64,000 nucleotides of DNA from a virus: IMG/VR virus record IMGVR_UViG_3300045131_002121, positions 1 to 64,000 of that record, one strand, 5' to 3'. The position numbers were made by a program, and so were the translations under genes. Below, piece by piece: positions 34,901 to 44,180 of the stretch. A model generated the notes under the pieces. The model did no database searches and had not been told where the DNA came from. It saw only the letters and a program-made list of their open reading frames with translations. Position 1 is the stretch's first letter. The number at the start of each line of letters is the position of its first letter.

Positions 34901-37700
34901 ACATCTCCGTGGACTCCCTGCACCCACCAAGGAAGCCATGTTATCGCGGGCCTACAATCGGCAGATCATAGGTCTTGATAATTCACTGAAACAGATGCTT
35001 AGCGCGCAGACCCCAGACGACCTAAATGTCAGTGCTGCGCTTGTCGCCAAGTTCGTTGAACCCATTGGGGACCGCATCAATGATTTCAGCGCGCAGCCGA
35101 CCTCAGAGGGATTCCGCACCGCGCTGAGCAAGTATGATCCCAGGTACTCTGATCTCAACGCGGCCACAGGGGATCCGAACTCCATTGCGGATCGCACTGA
35201 TAAGTTCCTGGAGGGCGTACTGGCGCCAGAGGACATCGAGTATCTCAAGAGCCCTGAAGTCGAGAAGGCTATTGAAGCCAACACCGGGATGTCTTTTGAC
35301 CAACGCATAGCCAACTACCGTGCTGAGATCAACGGGGGTTCGGATACCGCACCGATGACCCCAGAAGCCAGGCAGGGTATTCGGGACGCCAACTTAGTCG
35401 AACACATGAAGGCAACTGACCCCAATCTGCTATCAACCTATGTTGGGGGTGACACCCTGGACTCAACGTACACCCTAGGTGGTAAGTCTTATGGCGGTGG
35501 GCAGGAGTACCGGGATTGGGGGTTGGCCTCTATGGGCATCCTGTCGACCCCGAAGACATCGCTGTCCACGTTACGTGCTCAGATCGACAAGAAAATCGAT
35601 ACCGTAAAAGGCGAGGTCCTCAAGCAATTCGGGATTCAGGATAAGAATCCTGATGTCGCCGATGCCAGGCTTCGAGCCACGCTGTCCGAGATGGATTCCA
35701 ATGAGATCGCAGGGATACCGAGTCTGAAGGATCTCGCCAGCCTCAATAACCTACGGAATCGGCTTGCTAATGATCCACGCGCCGTTTTAGGACATAATGC
35801 TAACCTGGGGATACCTGGACAGGGGAGCACAGAGTTCATCAACCCAGACGCCGCCCAGGACCTCATGTCGGAGTACGGCAAGGTGTACGGGATGGATGAA
35901 GTAGACCCAGGGGTATCCCAGGGCAGCTACTACGTGGATCCCGAGACTGGGCTCCGTACTGAGGTCACCGCAAAGAATCCAGCCCCACAAGGCGTCCAGG
36001 TGGTAAATCGAGGGGTTGATTACGCATCCTTGATCCCCAACGCGGCGGCCCCAAATGCTCGGAATCGTGAGTATTATTATAGCCCCAACCCCACGAGCAT
36101 GCGGATCACCAAGATTCCGGCAGCGGGCGTCAATAGCGGTTTCAGGTACAAGACTCCAATCGAGGACCCCGCGACCACGGCGACGTGGTATCAGCGCGCA
36201 GTCAACGAGCACCCCGAGTTCTTCGCTGGGCGTGGGGCTTATGCAGCACAGACCCGTGAGAACATGGTCACCGCTGAACGTAATCGCAGGCTGCAGGCCA
36301 GTCACGTTGTCCCCGACAAAAACGAAGAGATCCCGGCCTATATCCATGGACCCAACGGCGAAGTCATGACTTCCCAACAAGTCGAAGGGGCTTCCAAACC
36401 GGTGACCTGGGGGGATACCTATGCGGATATGCAAAAGTACCCCGAGAGGTACAAACAGTATATCCCCGAGAAACTGACTTCCCTTCGGAAGCCAGTTACT
36501 CCTGCCACACCACCTCTAGTGGGTGCTGCGAAATCCGCACCAGTTCCCCTAGTCCAAGAACCCGCTAAGGTCGATCCTCTGCAGGAGAATCCAGTGAAAC
36601 CTGTTGCGCCAATAATGAAAAAGACCAATGCTGTCGCATCGATCTGGGCACGGGGGTGTAAGCTCGCCGTAGAAGGTGCCGTGACACCGACCCAGGCTCC
36701 GAATCTGGATAACTCAAAGCCTAACAGATACTCGCCCAGTGCCTGGGAAAAGGCGGGTAACAATCTAGGAAAGTTATTTGAAACGATGCTGCCTGGCCGG
36801 ACCTCCCAACCTGACCAGACACCAGTGGCCCCCAAATCATCTGTGCCTACACAAGGCGCAGAACAGTCACTGCCTCAAAACTCTGGTGTACTCCAGTCGA
36901 GTACGCAGTCTCAGGTCGCAGACGCGCGCCATAAGGCCGACGAAGCTAGGCGGAGGGATGCAGCGCAAACCAATGGGCAGGTGGGTGTGCAGGACGCAAC
37001 AGCACAGGATGTAGTCACGGAAAACCAGACTACGAATCCTACCGCTACTCCCACAGATAACCCAGACGCTGCGAAAAAACCGCCTTCGACCTGGGATCAG
37101 GTCAAGGCTACCGCGCAAGACGGTATGGACTGGGCTCAGAAATATAATCTCGATATCGCTGCGATCCCCGTGGGACTCGGACTCATGCTCATGGGTGGCA
37201 AGGCTGGTGCCATCATGGGTGCACTTATCATGGGTGGGGGTGCCTATGGGGTTTATCAACGATATCAGTCATTGAATAACGCTGGGGGTGAGATCAAGTT
37301 TACGGATCCGAAGATACTTGCAGCCATCAAGGAAAATCCAAAGCTCGAGGATGACCTGAGGGCCAAAGAGGTCGAACGCCGTCTTGATGTCATGCGGCAG
37401 GCGTCTGAGGATGAGGAAAAATGGCAGAAATGGATGAGTGTTCCTGATAACTCTAAGTTTTTCAGCAATCTAAAACTGGCGCATGATTGGCTTCCCAGCT
37501 TTGTGCAGTCCCGTGTTCAAGCCTCGGACAAGAACCTAAGTGATATAAACTCCAACCAGTACCAGTATGTGATGTCTTATATGACTGGGGGTAGACTCGG
37601 TAAGCCAGTGCATAACACGACTGACAAGGCTGATTTGATGAAGCGTGTGGCCAAGAAAAGAAGTCCTCTCCTATCTGCGTTCATGGGGAACACGCAATGA
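31956..37700 (+). CDS. Giant putative internal virion protein, 1914 aa
   Basis: The start overlaps the portal stop (ATGA). The N-terminus is basic, with RKLAAHS near residue 36 and an acidic run before a transmembrane-like segment (about 59-76). Most of the length is helical and soluble, with a hydrophobic patch near 575-595. The last ~400 residues are Pro/Gln/Asn-rich, with CKLAVEG near 1568, followed by a glycine-rich hydrophobic hairpin (about 1734-1767) and a charged tail. Its size and position next to the portal fit an ejected internal protein or tape measure. I searched by eye for T7-type or N4-type RNA polymerase, lysozyme and protease motifs and saw none. Function is unassigned. Confidence 0.65.
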   Translation: MKPKAEIKRVKNRRAHFPIAELRNNTPNFFGHGKTRKLAAHSRNPHHDEDDEDEKSDTWIWLAAIGGLGAAGYLWIKNYPDKAREVLTSIGAMRIPGLSDLVDTIAGGKTPNPKQEETVKSAAQEMLPSLPVVSDKLSPGLKLEYTAHLADDADAKDGEFKFWEAPPAPTGDPAKDTAAAQEWVGRRYWAALTYEGGKESGLSRDQIIRNYDATVGKAGESYSRKAIEETTRRVVNTSIAFNEYRASGLPPLLFNVDPKLAGTREGYEPGPQAIQSAQDSIGKVDKAGKPSTDIDLLLISSALTASAESLKARSQPSNMARVAQQEMERATGLGINPTTVLTAFMSDPSSAPAQEFVKKLRAGFIADVSKTVAQHNDTAGAMSPFREQFKNVPQDTESVLKAGVDTGDLLRSAFNAHSTIIAQIRLRDSLAIEQKSDYIKAQLTALQNGYTPAKTVAASLVDAVDVPAEIISPFLGYINIALSKVLPTDSSMNRYEDSQAAIIQDGPDAVVRRDLNKLTETYQRAVALYAAGDHAGAKNLARASLSAEVKNGSEVAQSALNSNAVGGAAQNTTWMLSSIASRNAGYLITPVLLSGATIVGLHGQWSSDPEASKKPFLSYAGEHADTIAESIGKSASQFATQKYYWNKLDPALRETLSKSAPGVSQATLYQRFKGAVKATGEAVKNPKNILTYGKTVLQGMGNRASVLGRVVTSDALAGAAAPSTAAAANQFGNALRAIRLGATNIVGAGIIMEGVASAWDVGRVLYARDKYDDEHIQDMARLAFAYEGKQVGLFDFVTQPVNAAKVWMAREAYKGENQSPHALGYRKGLEWVMEAKLIKSSTDFANKAVLENPLFSTLPGDLQLQLARRVGSNVYDDARSSVEHLFDETNYIRPEFLEPGGRVSKILDNSVVEASGSNMKRGPTPEGLDKSVWDQHWQPAGNMTNFQRILGDEGFKQVVEATATVTRARLHDTIKDAFETHPHLRGLPAPTKEAMLSRAYNRQIIGLDNSLKQMLSAQTPDDLNVSAALVAKFVEPIGDRINDFSAQPTSEGFRTALSKYDPRYSDLNAATGDPNSIADRTDKFLEGVLAPEDIEYLKSPEVEKAIEANTGMSFDQRIANYRAEINGGSDTAPMTPEARQGIRDANLVEHMKATDPNLLSTYVGGDTLDSTYTLGGKSYGGGQEYRDWGLASMGILSTPKTSLSTLRAQIDKKIDTVKGEVLKQFGIQDKNPDVADARLRATLSEMDSNEIAGIPSLKDLASLNNLRNRLANDPRAVLGHNANLGIPGQGSTEFINPDAAQDLMSEYGKVYGMDEVDPGVSQGSYYVDPETGLRTEVTAKNPAPQGVQVVNRGVDYASLIPNAAAPNARNREYYYSPNPTSMRITKIPAAGVNSGFRYKTPIEDPATTATWYQRAVNEHPEFFAGRGAYAAQTRENMVTAERNRRLQASHVVPDKNEEIPAYIHGPNGEVMTSQQVEGASKPVTWGDTYADMQKYPERYKQYIPEKLTSLRKPVTPATPPLVGAAKSAPVPLVQEPAKVDPLQENPVKPVAPIMKKTNAVASIWARGCKLAVEGAVTPTQAPNLDNSKPNRYSPSAWEKAGNNLGKLFETMLPGRTSQPDQTPVAPKSSVPTQGAEQSLPQNSGVLQSSTQSQVADARHKADEARRRDAAQTNGQVGVQDATAQDVVTENQTTNPTATPTDNPDAAKKPPSTWDQVKATAQDGMDWAQKYNLDIAAIPVGLGLMLMGGKAGAIMGALIMGGGAYGVYQRYQSLNNAGGEIKFTDPKILAAIKENPKLEDDLRAKEVERRLDVMRQASEDEEKWQKWMSVPDNSKFFSNLKLAHDWLPSFVQSRVQASDKNLSDINSNQYQYVMSYMTGGRLGKPVHNTTDKADLMKRVAKKRSPLLSAFMGNTQ

Positions 37701-38425
37701 CGATGGAATCCGCAGCAGCGATGATCGCGGTGAGCGACGCCAAGGACAGGGTCTTCATGGACCCCTCGTTGAATCTATGGGATAAGGTCAAGAGCATTGA
37801 GATCATTGATCGTGCCGCGGCGCAACAGCCGGCATCGAAACCATGGATCACACCCACTCAGGTCATGCAGGGTGCCATTGGTGCCGGAGTAGGTCTTGGC
37901 ATCGGTGCCATTGCTGCGAGATGGTTGGGTGTCAGTGATTCCACGGCATCCACAATGAAAACTTTTGGTGCCGGACTCGGTACTCTCCTCAACATGAAAA
38001 CTGGAACGGAGGCCGCGAAAATGAAGCCGGCAGAACTCATAAAACTCGCCATTGAACGAGATGTCCGCAACGCGGTCAGGCTGGGATTCCTCGAGGGCGC
38101 CCGGGCATCGGGGCTCATTGATCACGAGGGGTTCTGCAAGACAGGTCATGTCAAAGAAGCCGCATCATTTCTTGTCGACCCCACCCTGATCACGGCCCCA
38201 ATCAAGGGCATTACCGCGGCGTCTTCGGGCATCTACGGTGGTGCTGGTACCATGATGGGTCACGTCCTCGGCGAAGATGACGCCGACGAAGACATCGAGC
38301 GCACCATGGTGGAGAAGCGGCTTCTCGAGCAGAAAGCGGATCAGTTGAAGTCGCAGCGCACAAACCGTATCCTGTCAGCCATCCTGGCCAAACGTACGGC
38401 ACCCAAACATTCGACGAGGTTCTAA
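37697..38425 (+). CDS. Putative membrane-associated virion protein, 242 aa
   Basis: A glycine-zipper hydrophobic segment (VMQGAIGAGVGLGIGAIAA, about 54-72) and a second glycine-rich patch near 175-195 lie in an otherwise helical, charged protein. It contains LIKLAIERD and HVKEAASF, variants of the K-x-A-x-E motif common in this module. Overlaps with both neighbours (ATGA at 37697; TAATG at 38425) suggest coupled expression with the 1914-residue protein. Function is unknown. Confidence 0.6.
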   Translation: MTMESAAAMIAVSDAKDRVFMDPSLNLWDKVKSIEIIDRAAAQQPASKPWITPTQVMQGAIGAGVGLGIGAIAARWLGVSDSTASTMKTFGAGLGTLLNMKTGTEAAKMKPAELIKLAIERDVRNAVRLGFLEGARASGLIDHEGFCKTGHVKEAASFLVDPTLITAPIKGITAASSGIYGGAGTMMGHVLGEDDADEDIERTMVEKRLLEQKADQLKSQRTNRILSAILAKRTAPKHSTRF

Positions 38426-38847
38426 TGGACTCTAACCCGAGGCCACCTGACGTCATCCGTGGGGAATCCGTACGACAGGGCACCAGGGTACCCTTGCCCA
38501 ATGGGATGCGAGTGGTCCGCCACGTCGCCCAGCGCGAGGTCCCCATCGCCGGTGAAGTCCCCCTGATCCACCCCAAGGATCCGGACTCCAAGCAAGTCAA
38601 AGAGTTTTATACCGCTGAGGTCGCCGTATTCGATCTCGATAACCAGGACCACCTCGACGCGTATCGTCGGGTCTGGCAGGAAATCGCAGAGGGCAGCTCA
38701 GTGGTCTCCGAGCATCGAGTTGATTTCTCGGAGAAGCACGGCAAGTACAAGGCTTACATGAGATGGTCTGCGCTGGACTACGGGCTCCCGGGTTCCCCGA
38801 GGCCCCCGCGCAGGTTTGCCCCTCCCCAGGTATCCCCGGAACAATAG
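38425..38847 (+). CDS. Hypothetical protein, 140 aa
   Basis: The product is soluble, with a compact middle part (VPLPNGMRVVRH; FYTAEVAVFDLDNQDHL) and a Pro/Arg-rich tail. No domain is recognised. Its start overlaps the preceding stop by one base, and it is followed after nine bases by the next gene. It is part of the run leading to the RNA polymerase genes. Confidence 0.6.
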   Translation: MDSNPRPPDVIRGESVRQGTRVPLPNGMRVVRHVAQREVPIAGEVPLIHPKDPDSKQVKEFYTAEVAVFDLDNQDHLDAYRRVWQEIAEGSSVVSEHRVDFSEKHGKYKAYMRWSALDYGLPGSPRPPRRFAPPQVSPEQ

Positions 38848-38856
38848 GATCCCGTC

Positions 38857-39624
38857 ATGCCCCTCAATCTTACCTACGGTGACGTCGCATTCCCTGCTAT
38901 TGCCGGTCTAGGACTCGGTGTTGGTGCCCGCTTGGCCAGGTGGGGTTACGACATCGCGAATAAGTCGGGGACGCGTGCCCCGATCAAGTTGCCACCTGTG
39001 GAGAGCTCAGCGGTTGAGGTCCCCGTGGATGTCACCGAGGAAGAAGCCGAGGAGCTCAAGAAGCAAGGCATCAAAGTCAAAACAGCGGCCGATAACATCT
39101 TGGATACCGCGGTTCAAGGCAGCATTGGAACACTATCCGCAGTTGGCGGGTGGTCCGCACTTGACAGCTTCCTGGACAAGAAGCGAAAGGACAAGGCACA
39201 CAAATCACTGGAGAGAAGCCGTAGGCGTGTCCAGGCCTTGATCAATGGTGAAGCCGACCCCGCGGATGCCGGGCTCTCCCGTGCAATGAAGGTCGCCGAA
39301 GACGTCTATATTGATAACGTGGGGACCTCTGAACTCGGGAGTAACACAGCTGAGTTCCAGAAGGTTTCTGGCATCGTCGCCGATCTCGGACTTCGAGGTG
39401 CAGAGGGTATTGGCGAGTTCCTGGCGCCGGTTGGGATCCCCTTGGGTATCGCGGGGACCATTGTGGCCATGAACGCCTACAACAAGAGTAAAGATGAAAA
39501 CAAGTATCGCGCCAAGGCCAAGGCGATGCGTGACTACCTCAACAACATTGGTGCGAGTACCCCGACTGCGGTCATGGTACCCATATTGAAGAAGCGTGAT
39601 CCGGCCACTGAGAACGCGGGGTAG
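38857..39624 (+). CDS. Membrane-like virion-module protein, 255 aa
   Basis: There is a hydrophobic glycine-rich segment near the N-terminus (FPAIAGLGLGVGARLARWG, about 9-27) and another near the C-terminus (APVGIPLGIAGTIVAM, about 189-204). Between them lie VKTAADNI and AMKVAEDV, which fit the recurring K-x-A-x-[ED] pattern. The protein ends two bases before the RNA polymerase gene. It may be an internal head protein that reaches the host membrane; this is inference. Confidence 0.55.
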   Translation: MPLNLTYGDVAFPAIAGLGLGVGARLARWGYDIANKSGTRAPIKLPPVESSAVEVPVDVTEEEAEELKKQGIKVKTAADNILDTAVQGSIGTLSAVGGWSALDSFLDKKRKDKAHKSLERSRRRVQALINGEADPADAGLSRAMKVAEDVYIDNVGTSELGSNTAEFQKVSGIVADLGLRGAEGIGEFLAPVGIPLGIAGTIVAMNAYNKSKDENKYRAKAKAMRDYLNNIGASTPTAVMVPILKKRDPATENAG

Positions 39625-39626
39625 AC

Positions 39627-42600
39627 ATGCTTGGCGGCCTCAAAGGTGCATTCGATGCCCCCGAGGGTACCCAGAGTCCCGTGTCCCCGGTGACCTATAG
39701 AAGTTTTGATGACGTCAGTGGTCAACGCGACGCCATCTACTCCAACGCGCTTCGTGGGGTCCGTGCCCTGAAGCCAGTGGAGAACGAGAAGTACAGGGTT
39801 GAGATCGCGGATCCCGATTACGCCCAGGACTACAACCCCAGCATCAGTGATGAAAAGAAAGCGTTGATGGCTCGGCAGAGCATGCAGCGCGCCATCAAGG
39901 GCAGGGTTCGCTTGGTCGACAAGACATCTGGGGCCGTCGTCGATGAAACCGAGACCACCCTTGCTCACGTCCCCCATTTGACTCCGCGTGGCATCTTTGT
40001 TCGTGGTGGCACCATCTGGGCTGCCAAGAACCAACAGCGCTTGCGTCCCGGGGTCTACGTGCTCCGCCAACAGAACGGGGACGTCAAGGCACAGGTGAAT
40101 CCGAAGCCAGGGAGTGGACGCGGCTTCGATATCCAGCTCGAGCCCGCCACTGGTGTCTTCAAGTTAAACGTGGGTCAGAGTGGAACCCGGTTGTACCCCT
40201 TGTTGAGATCGATGGGGGTCCCCGATGACATGATCAAGGAAGCCTGGGGGGAGGACCTCTTCAAGCTGAACTGGCGACCACCCGGGGGTCATGACGCCCA
40301 GGAGGCCCGGAAGATCGTGGGCAAGATGGGGCGTCGTGGTGACCAAGAAGTCGCCAGCGAATCCCTCAAAGACAAACTCCATGAGATCCTGGGGAGAGCT
40401 GAGCTCGACGAGGAAACCACGGAGACCACGCTGGGCACCAAGTACAAGAACTTTAACATTGATACCATGCTGCATGCGACGACGAAGATGTTGAAGCGGA
40501 GTCGCAATGAGGTCCCCGATGACGTCCGGGATTCCCAGGCCTTCCAGAGCTTCCATGGCCCCGAGGACTTCTTCGAGGAGCGCCTGAGCCGTGGTGGCGA
40601 CGCCATGCGAAAACTGCTGTGGCGGGCCACACGTGAGGGTAAACTCGGCAATGTTTCCCCAGGGCTATTGAACCCAGCAGTGGACAGCGCTTTTCAGAGC
40701 GGTCTCTTTGCTTCAGTTGAAGACACAAACCCCATGGAAATCATGGATGCCCGGCAGACTATAACACGACTTGGTGAAGGTGGGATCTCATCCAACCAGG
40801 CCGTACCGCGATCTGCACGTGGGGTCCAGCCCAGTTATTTCGGTCTCATCGATCCCATCCGGGCCCCTGAAGGTCAAAACATCGGCGTCGACATGCGGGT
40901 CACCGATGGCGCCCTCAAGGGATCCGATGGTCGGCTCTACTTCAAGGTCCGCTCCCGTAAGGGGGACGAGGTCACGCTCTCAGCACTCCAGGCCTCCAAG
41001 AAGCCGATTGCGTTCCCAGGTGAGTTCGCGAAGGCGGCGAAGCGGGAGCTCTACAGGGTTCCCCTGATGGGGGCTGAGGGCAAATACGAGGATCACGTCG
41101 TCGACATGAATGACATCGCCAATGACCCCGAGATCTCGGCGTCAGTGGGTATGCACGGTCTCGGGAAGCCATTGCCCCCAATGGTGCGTGTCCTCGATGG
41201 TGAAGACATCAAGTGGAAGCCTGCCACAGAGGTCGACTACGAACTCCCCCATGGCTCCTCGATGTTCTCCCGGCTCACCAACATGGTGCCGATGACTCAA
41301 GGTGCGAAGTCGCAGCGAACCCTGATGGGGGCGCGCATGCACTCCCAGGCATTGCCTCTCCAGAACCCAGAGGCCCCGTTGGTGCAATCCGCGAATCCCG
41401 ATGGCACCTCGATTCATGACTCCATGGGTACCTGGATGGGTGCCGTGAAGGCCAAGGCCCCCGGTCGTGTTGTTGCGGTAACACCAGACCACATCGATGT
41501 CGTCTACGCCGGTGGTAAAAAAGAGCGCCACGAATTGTATAACAACTACCCCTTGGCGCGTAAAACGAGTTTGCATAACACTCCATTGGTCCGAGAAGGC
41601 GACGCCTTCAAGCCAGGCGATGTCCTCGCGAGGTCGAACTTCACTGATGACAAAGGCCAGGCCACCATGGGGGCCAACTTCAACGTGGGCTACATGGTGG
41701 GTTCCGGACACACCTACGAAGACGGCTTCAAGATCTCGGAGTCCACGGCTCGACGGCTATCATCCCAGCACGCCTACAAACACGAGATCGAACTCGACAA
41801 GACCATTCATTCCATGAAGAAAGCGGATTACTCCTCGATCTTCCAAGGCAAGTATAAACCAGAGCAGATCTCAGGTATCGATGATGATGGCGTCATCAAA
41901 GAAGGCACCATTGTGCAGCCCGGGGATCCCGTGCTCCTCGCGGTGCGCAAGAAGACGCCGAGACCTGGTGGGGTCGTCACCCCCTCGGTGAGGTCTGCAT
42001 TCGCCGATGCCTCGCAGACCTGGGATCACACGACCCCAGGCCAGGTCACCGATGTCGTGAGAACCCGTAAGGGCATCAAGGTCATGATCTCCAGTGTGGA
42101 ACCCATGACCGAGGGCTCCAAGCTCACCGCACGTTACGGCAACAAAGGTGTGGTCTCCCAGATCGTACCCGATGGCGAAATGCCTATTGGTGCCGATGGC
42201 AAGCCCCTGGATATCATCGTGAACTCCTTGGGTGTCATCTCCCGTGCGAACCCTTCGGTACTCGCTGAAACCCTGCTGGGCAAGGTGGCCAGGAAAACCG
42301 GGAAGCCATATGTTCTCAAATCTTTTGATCACGATGACCTCGGTGACTTCGCCCTGAATGAGGCCAAGGTCAATGGGATCACTGAACTCGACGATGTCAC
42401 GGATCCCAAGACTGGTCATAAGATCAAGGACATCTTCACTGGGGTCCAGCATCTCATGCGGTTGCACCACACCGCGGAGTCCGGGCTCGCCGCACGTGAT
42501 ACCGGGGGTTACACCTCTGATGATTCCCCAGCCAAGGGTGGCCCCGAGGGCAGCAAGAAGATCGCGCTCCTCGGTGTCCAATGCTTGCTCAGCGCTGGGG

Positions 42601-44153
42601 CCACCAATGTTCTCAAGGACGCCAAGCTCATCCGGGGGCAGCGTAACGATGATTACTGGCGTGCAGTGAAACTCGGCATGGATCCCACGATGCCGCAGGC
42701 CTCAGGTGCCCATGGTCACTTCCTCGACCTCCTCAAGGGAGCCGGGGTCAATGTCCGTGAGAACCAGGGTCGGCTGAAGCTGGCCCCGATGACGGATGCT
42801 GACACCGACGCCCTGGCCCCACACTCAGTCTCCAGCTCGGAGACTTTTGACTTCGAGACCATGCAGCCCAAGGAAAACGGGCTCTTCGACCTCGCCAAAA
42901 CCGGGGGTGCCGATGGTCGCCACTTCACCAGGATTGAGCTCCCCCAGAAGATCCCGAATCCCGTGATGGAAGAACCCATCATCAGGATCCTTGGGCTCAC
43001 CAAGCAGAAGTTCCTCGATGTCCTCAGTGGTCAGGAAAAGATTGGCGACAAAACGGGACCGGAAGCCATTGAGACCGCTCTCAAGGGGATCAATGTTGAC
43101 CGTGAGATCGCCATGCACGTCCAGGGGGTCAAGACGGGATCGAGGTCATCCCGTGATGTCCACGTCCGTGCTCTCAACTATCTCAGTGGTCTGAAGTCAG
43201 CTGAGGTCAACCCCGCTGATCTCATGATCTCCAAGATCCCTGTTATACCTCCGAAGTTCAGACCTGTTATACGTGCTGGCAAAATGGATATCATTCATGA
43301 TGCCAACTATCTCTACCATGATCTCATGGAGTCCGGGAAGAATTACACGGAGGCCCAGAAGGCCTTCGGAGACGCCGGTGAGGAATACGGGGCCATGTAT
43401 GCGGCTGCCAAAGCCGTGGCTGGTCTCGGTGCCCCCATCAACCCCAAGCATGTCGAACAAGGCGTCAAGGGGCTTCTCCAGAACGCCATTGGTGTCGGCG
43501 ACTCCCCCAAGTTTGCACGCTTCCAACGCAAGGTTCTCGGGCAAGCCGTGGATTCCGTGGGTCGCGGTGTGGCCACCCCGGATCCCGAACTCGACATGGA
43601 TCAGGTCTCGATCCCCAAGGAAATGGCGTGGACCCTGTATCGGCCCTATGTCATCCGTCGCCTCGTCAGATCGGGGTGGAGTGCGCGTGAAGCCGTCATG
43701 GCTGTCCGGGAACAGAAGCCAGCGGCGTTCCGTGAACTCCAAGCCGAGATGAAGGCACGCCCGGTTTACTGGGATCGCGCCCCGGCACTCCAGAGGTACA
43801 ATTACGTGGGGGCCTGGCCAGTGCTCTCCAGGGGCAACAACATTGGGGTCCCCCAGGTCGTCGAACCCGGGGCGAACCTCGACTTCGATGGCGACAAGAT
43901 CAATCTCCATGTGCCCTCACATCACTCCGCTGTTCAAGATGTCATCGAGAAGATGATGCCCTCGAAGAATCTCTGGCATCCCAAAGATTTTGATGTCCAC
44001 TTGAAGCCCGATAAAGACTACCTCGCCGGTCTCTATCTCGCCACCAATGTTAAAAAAGATAAGCCAGCGCGAACCTTTGCCTCCAAGGAAGACGCCTATA
44101 AGGCCTACCTCAGGGGGGATCTTGGTGTCGCCGATCCAGTTGTTATCCTGTGA
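39627..44153 (+). CDS. RNA polymerase beta subunit fused to the N-terminal half of beta'
   Basis: The 1508-residue protein is part of a multisubunit RNA polymerase. Residues 1 to about 1055 are beta-like: HVPHLTPRGIFVRGG near 112, IDPIRAPEGQNIG (408-420), GSKLTARYGNKGVV (K832 and K840 match the two active-site lysines of bacterial beta), and a C-terminal GVQCLLSAGATNVL region. Residues about 1070-1508 are beta'-like: MQPKENGLFD (start of beta'), IPVIPPKFRPVI near 1205, DRAPALQR near 1383, and NLDFDGDKINLHVP, where D1419, D1421 and D1423 bind the catalytic Mg. The beta' zinc-binding cysteines are missing. The rest of beta' is encoded at 47981. No alpha or sigma gene is seen. A position in the head module suggests a virion polymerase. 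Confidence 0.92.
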   Translation: MLGGLKGAFDAPEGTQSPVSPVTYRSFDDVSGQRDAIYSNALRGVRALKPVENEKYRVEIADPDYAQDYNPSISDEKKALMARQSMQRAIKGRVRLVDKTSGAVVDETETTLAHVPHLTPRGIFVRGGTIWAAKNQQRLRPGVYVLRQQNGDVKAQVNPKPGSGRGFDIQLEPATGVFKLNVGQSGTRLYPLLRSMGVPDDMIKEAWGEDLFKLNWRPPGGHDAQEARKIVGKMGRRGDQEVASESLKDKLHEILGRAELDEETTETTLGTKYKNFNIDTMLHATTKMLKRSRNEVPDDVRDSQAFQSFHGPEDFFEERLSRGGDAMRKLLWRATREGKLGNVSPGLLNPAVDSAFQSGLFASVEDTNPMEIMDARQTITRLGEGGISSNQAVPRSARGVQPSYFGLIDPIRAPEGQNIGVDMRVTDGALKGSDGRLYFKVRSRKGDEVTLSALQASKKPIAFPGEFAKAAKRELYRVPLMGAEGKYEDHVVDMNDIANDPEISASVGMHGLGKPLPPMVRVLDGEDIKWKPATEVDYELPHGSSMFSRLTNMVPMTQGAKSQRTLMGARMHSQALPLQNPEAPLVQSANPDGTSIHDSMGTWMGAVKAKAPGRVVAVTPDHIDVVYAGGKKERHELYNNYPLARKTSLHNTPLVREGDAFKPGDVLARSNFTDDKGQATMGANFNVGYMVGSGHTYEDGFKISESTARRLSSQHAYKHEIELDKTIHSMKKADYSSIFQGKYKPEQISGIDDDGVIKEGTIVQPGDPVLLAVRKKTPRPGGVVTPSVRSAFADASQTWDHTTPGQVTDVVRTRKGIKVMISSVEPMTEGSKLTARYGNKGVVSQIVPDGEMPIGADGKPLDIIVNSLGVISRANPSVLAETLLGKVARKTGKPYVLKSFDHDDLGDFALNEAKVNGITELDDVTDPKTGHKIKDIFTGVQHLMRLHHTAESGLAARDTGGYTSDDSPAKGGPEGSKKIALLGVQCLLSAGATNVLKDAKLIRGQRNDDYWRAVKLGMDPTMPQASGAHGHFLDLLKGAGVNVRENQGRLKLAPMTDADTDALAPHSVSSSETFDFETMQPKENGLFDLAKTGGADGRHFTRIELPQKIPNPVMEEPIIRILGLTKQKFLDVLSGQEKIGDKTGPEAIETALKGINVDREIAMHVQGVKTGSRSSRDVHVRALNYLSGLKSAEVNPADLMISKIPVIPPKFRPVIRAGKMDIIHDANYLYHDLMESGKNYTEAQKAFGDAGEEYGAMYAAAKAVAGLGAPINPKHVEQGVKGLLQNAIGVGDSPKFARFQRKVLGQAVDSVGRGVATPDPELDMDQVSIPKEMAWTLYRPYVIRRLVRSGWSAREAVMAVREQKPAAFRELQAEMKARPVYWDRAPALQRYNYVGAWPVLSRGNNIGVPQVVEPGANLDFDGDKINLHVPSHHSAVQDVIEKMMPSKNLWHPKDFDVHLKPDKDYLAGLYLATNVKKDKPARTFASKEDAYKAYLRGDLGVADPVVIL
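42827..42845. repeat. AGTCTC-N7-GAGACT element, copy 4, at the beta/beta' junction
   Basis: AGTCTC-CAGCTCG-GAGACT encodes residues about 1067-1073 of the RNA polymerase fusion. That is within the short linker between the end of beta and the first beta' motif. Confidence 0.6.
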
Positions 44154-44180
44154 TCCCATAACCCATAGTAGGAATCTTCC

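Noticed and set aside
31956-37700. Idea that the 1914-residue protein is an N4-type virion RNA polymerase
   Set aside because: No T7/N4 polymerase motifs were seen, and a multisubunit polymerase is already encoded nearby.
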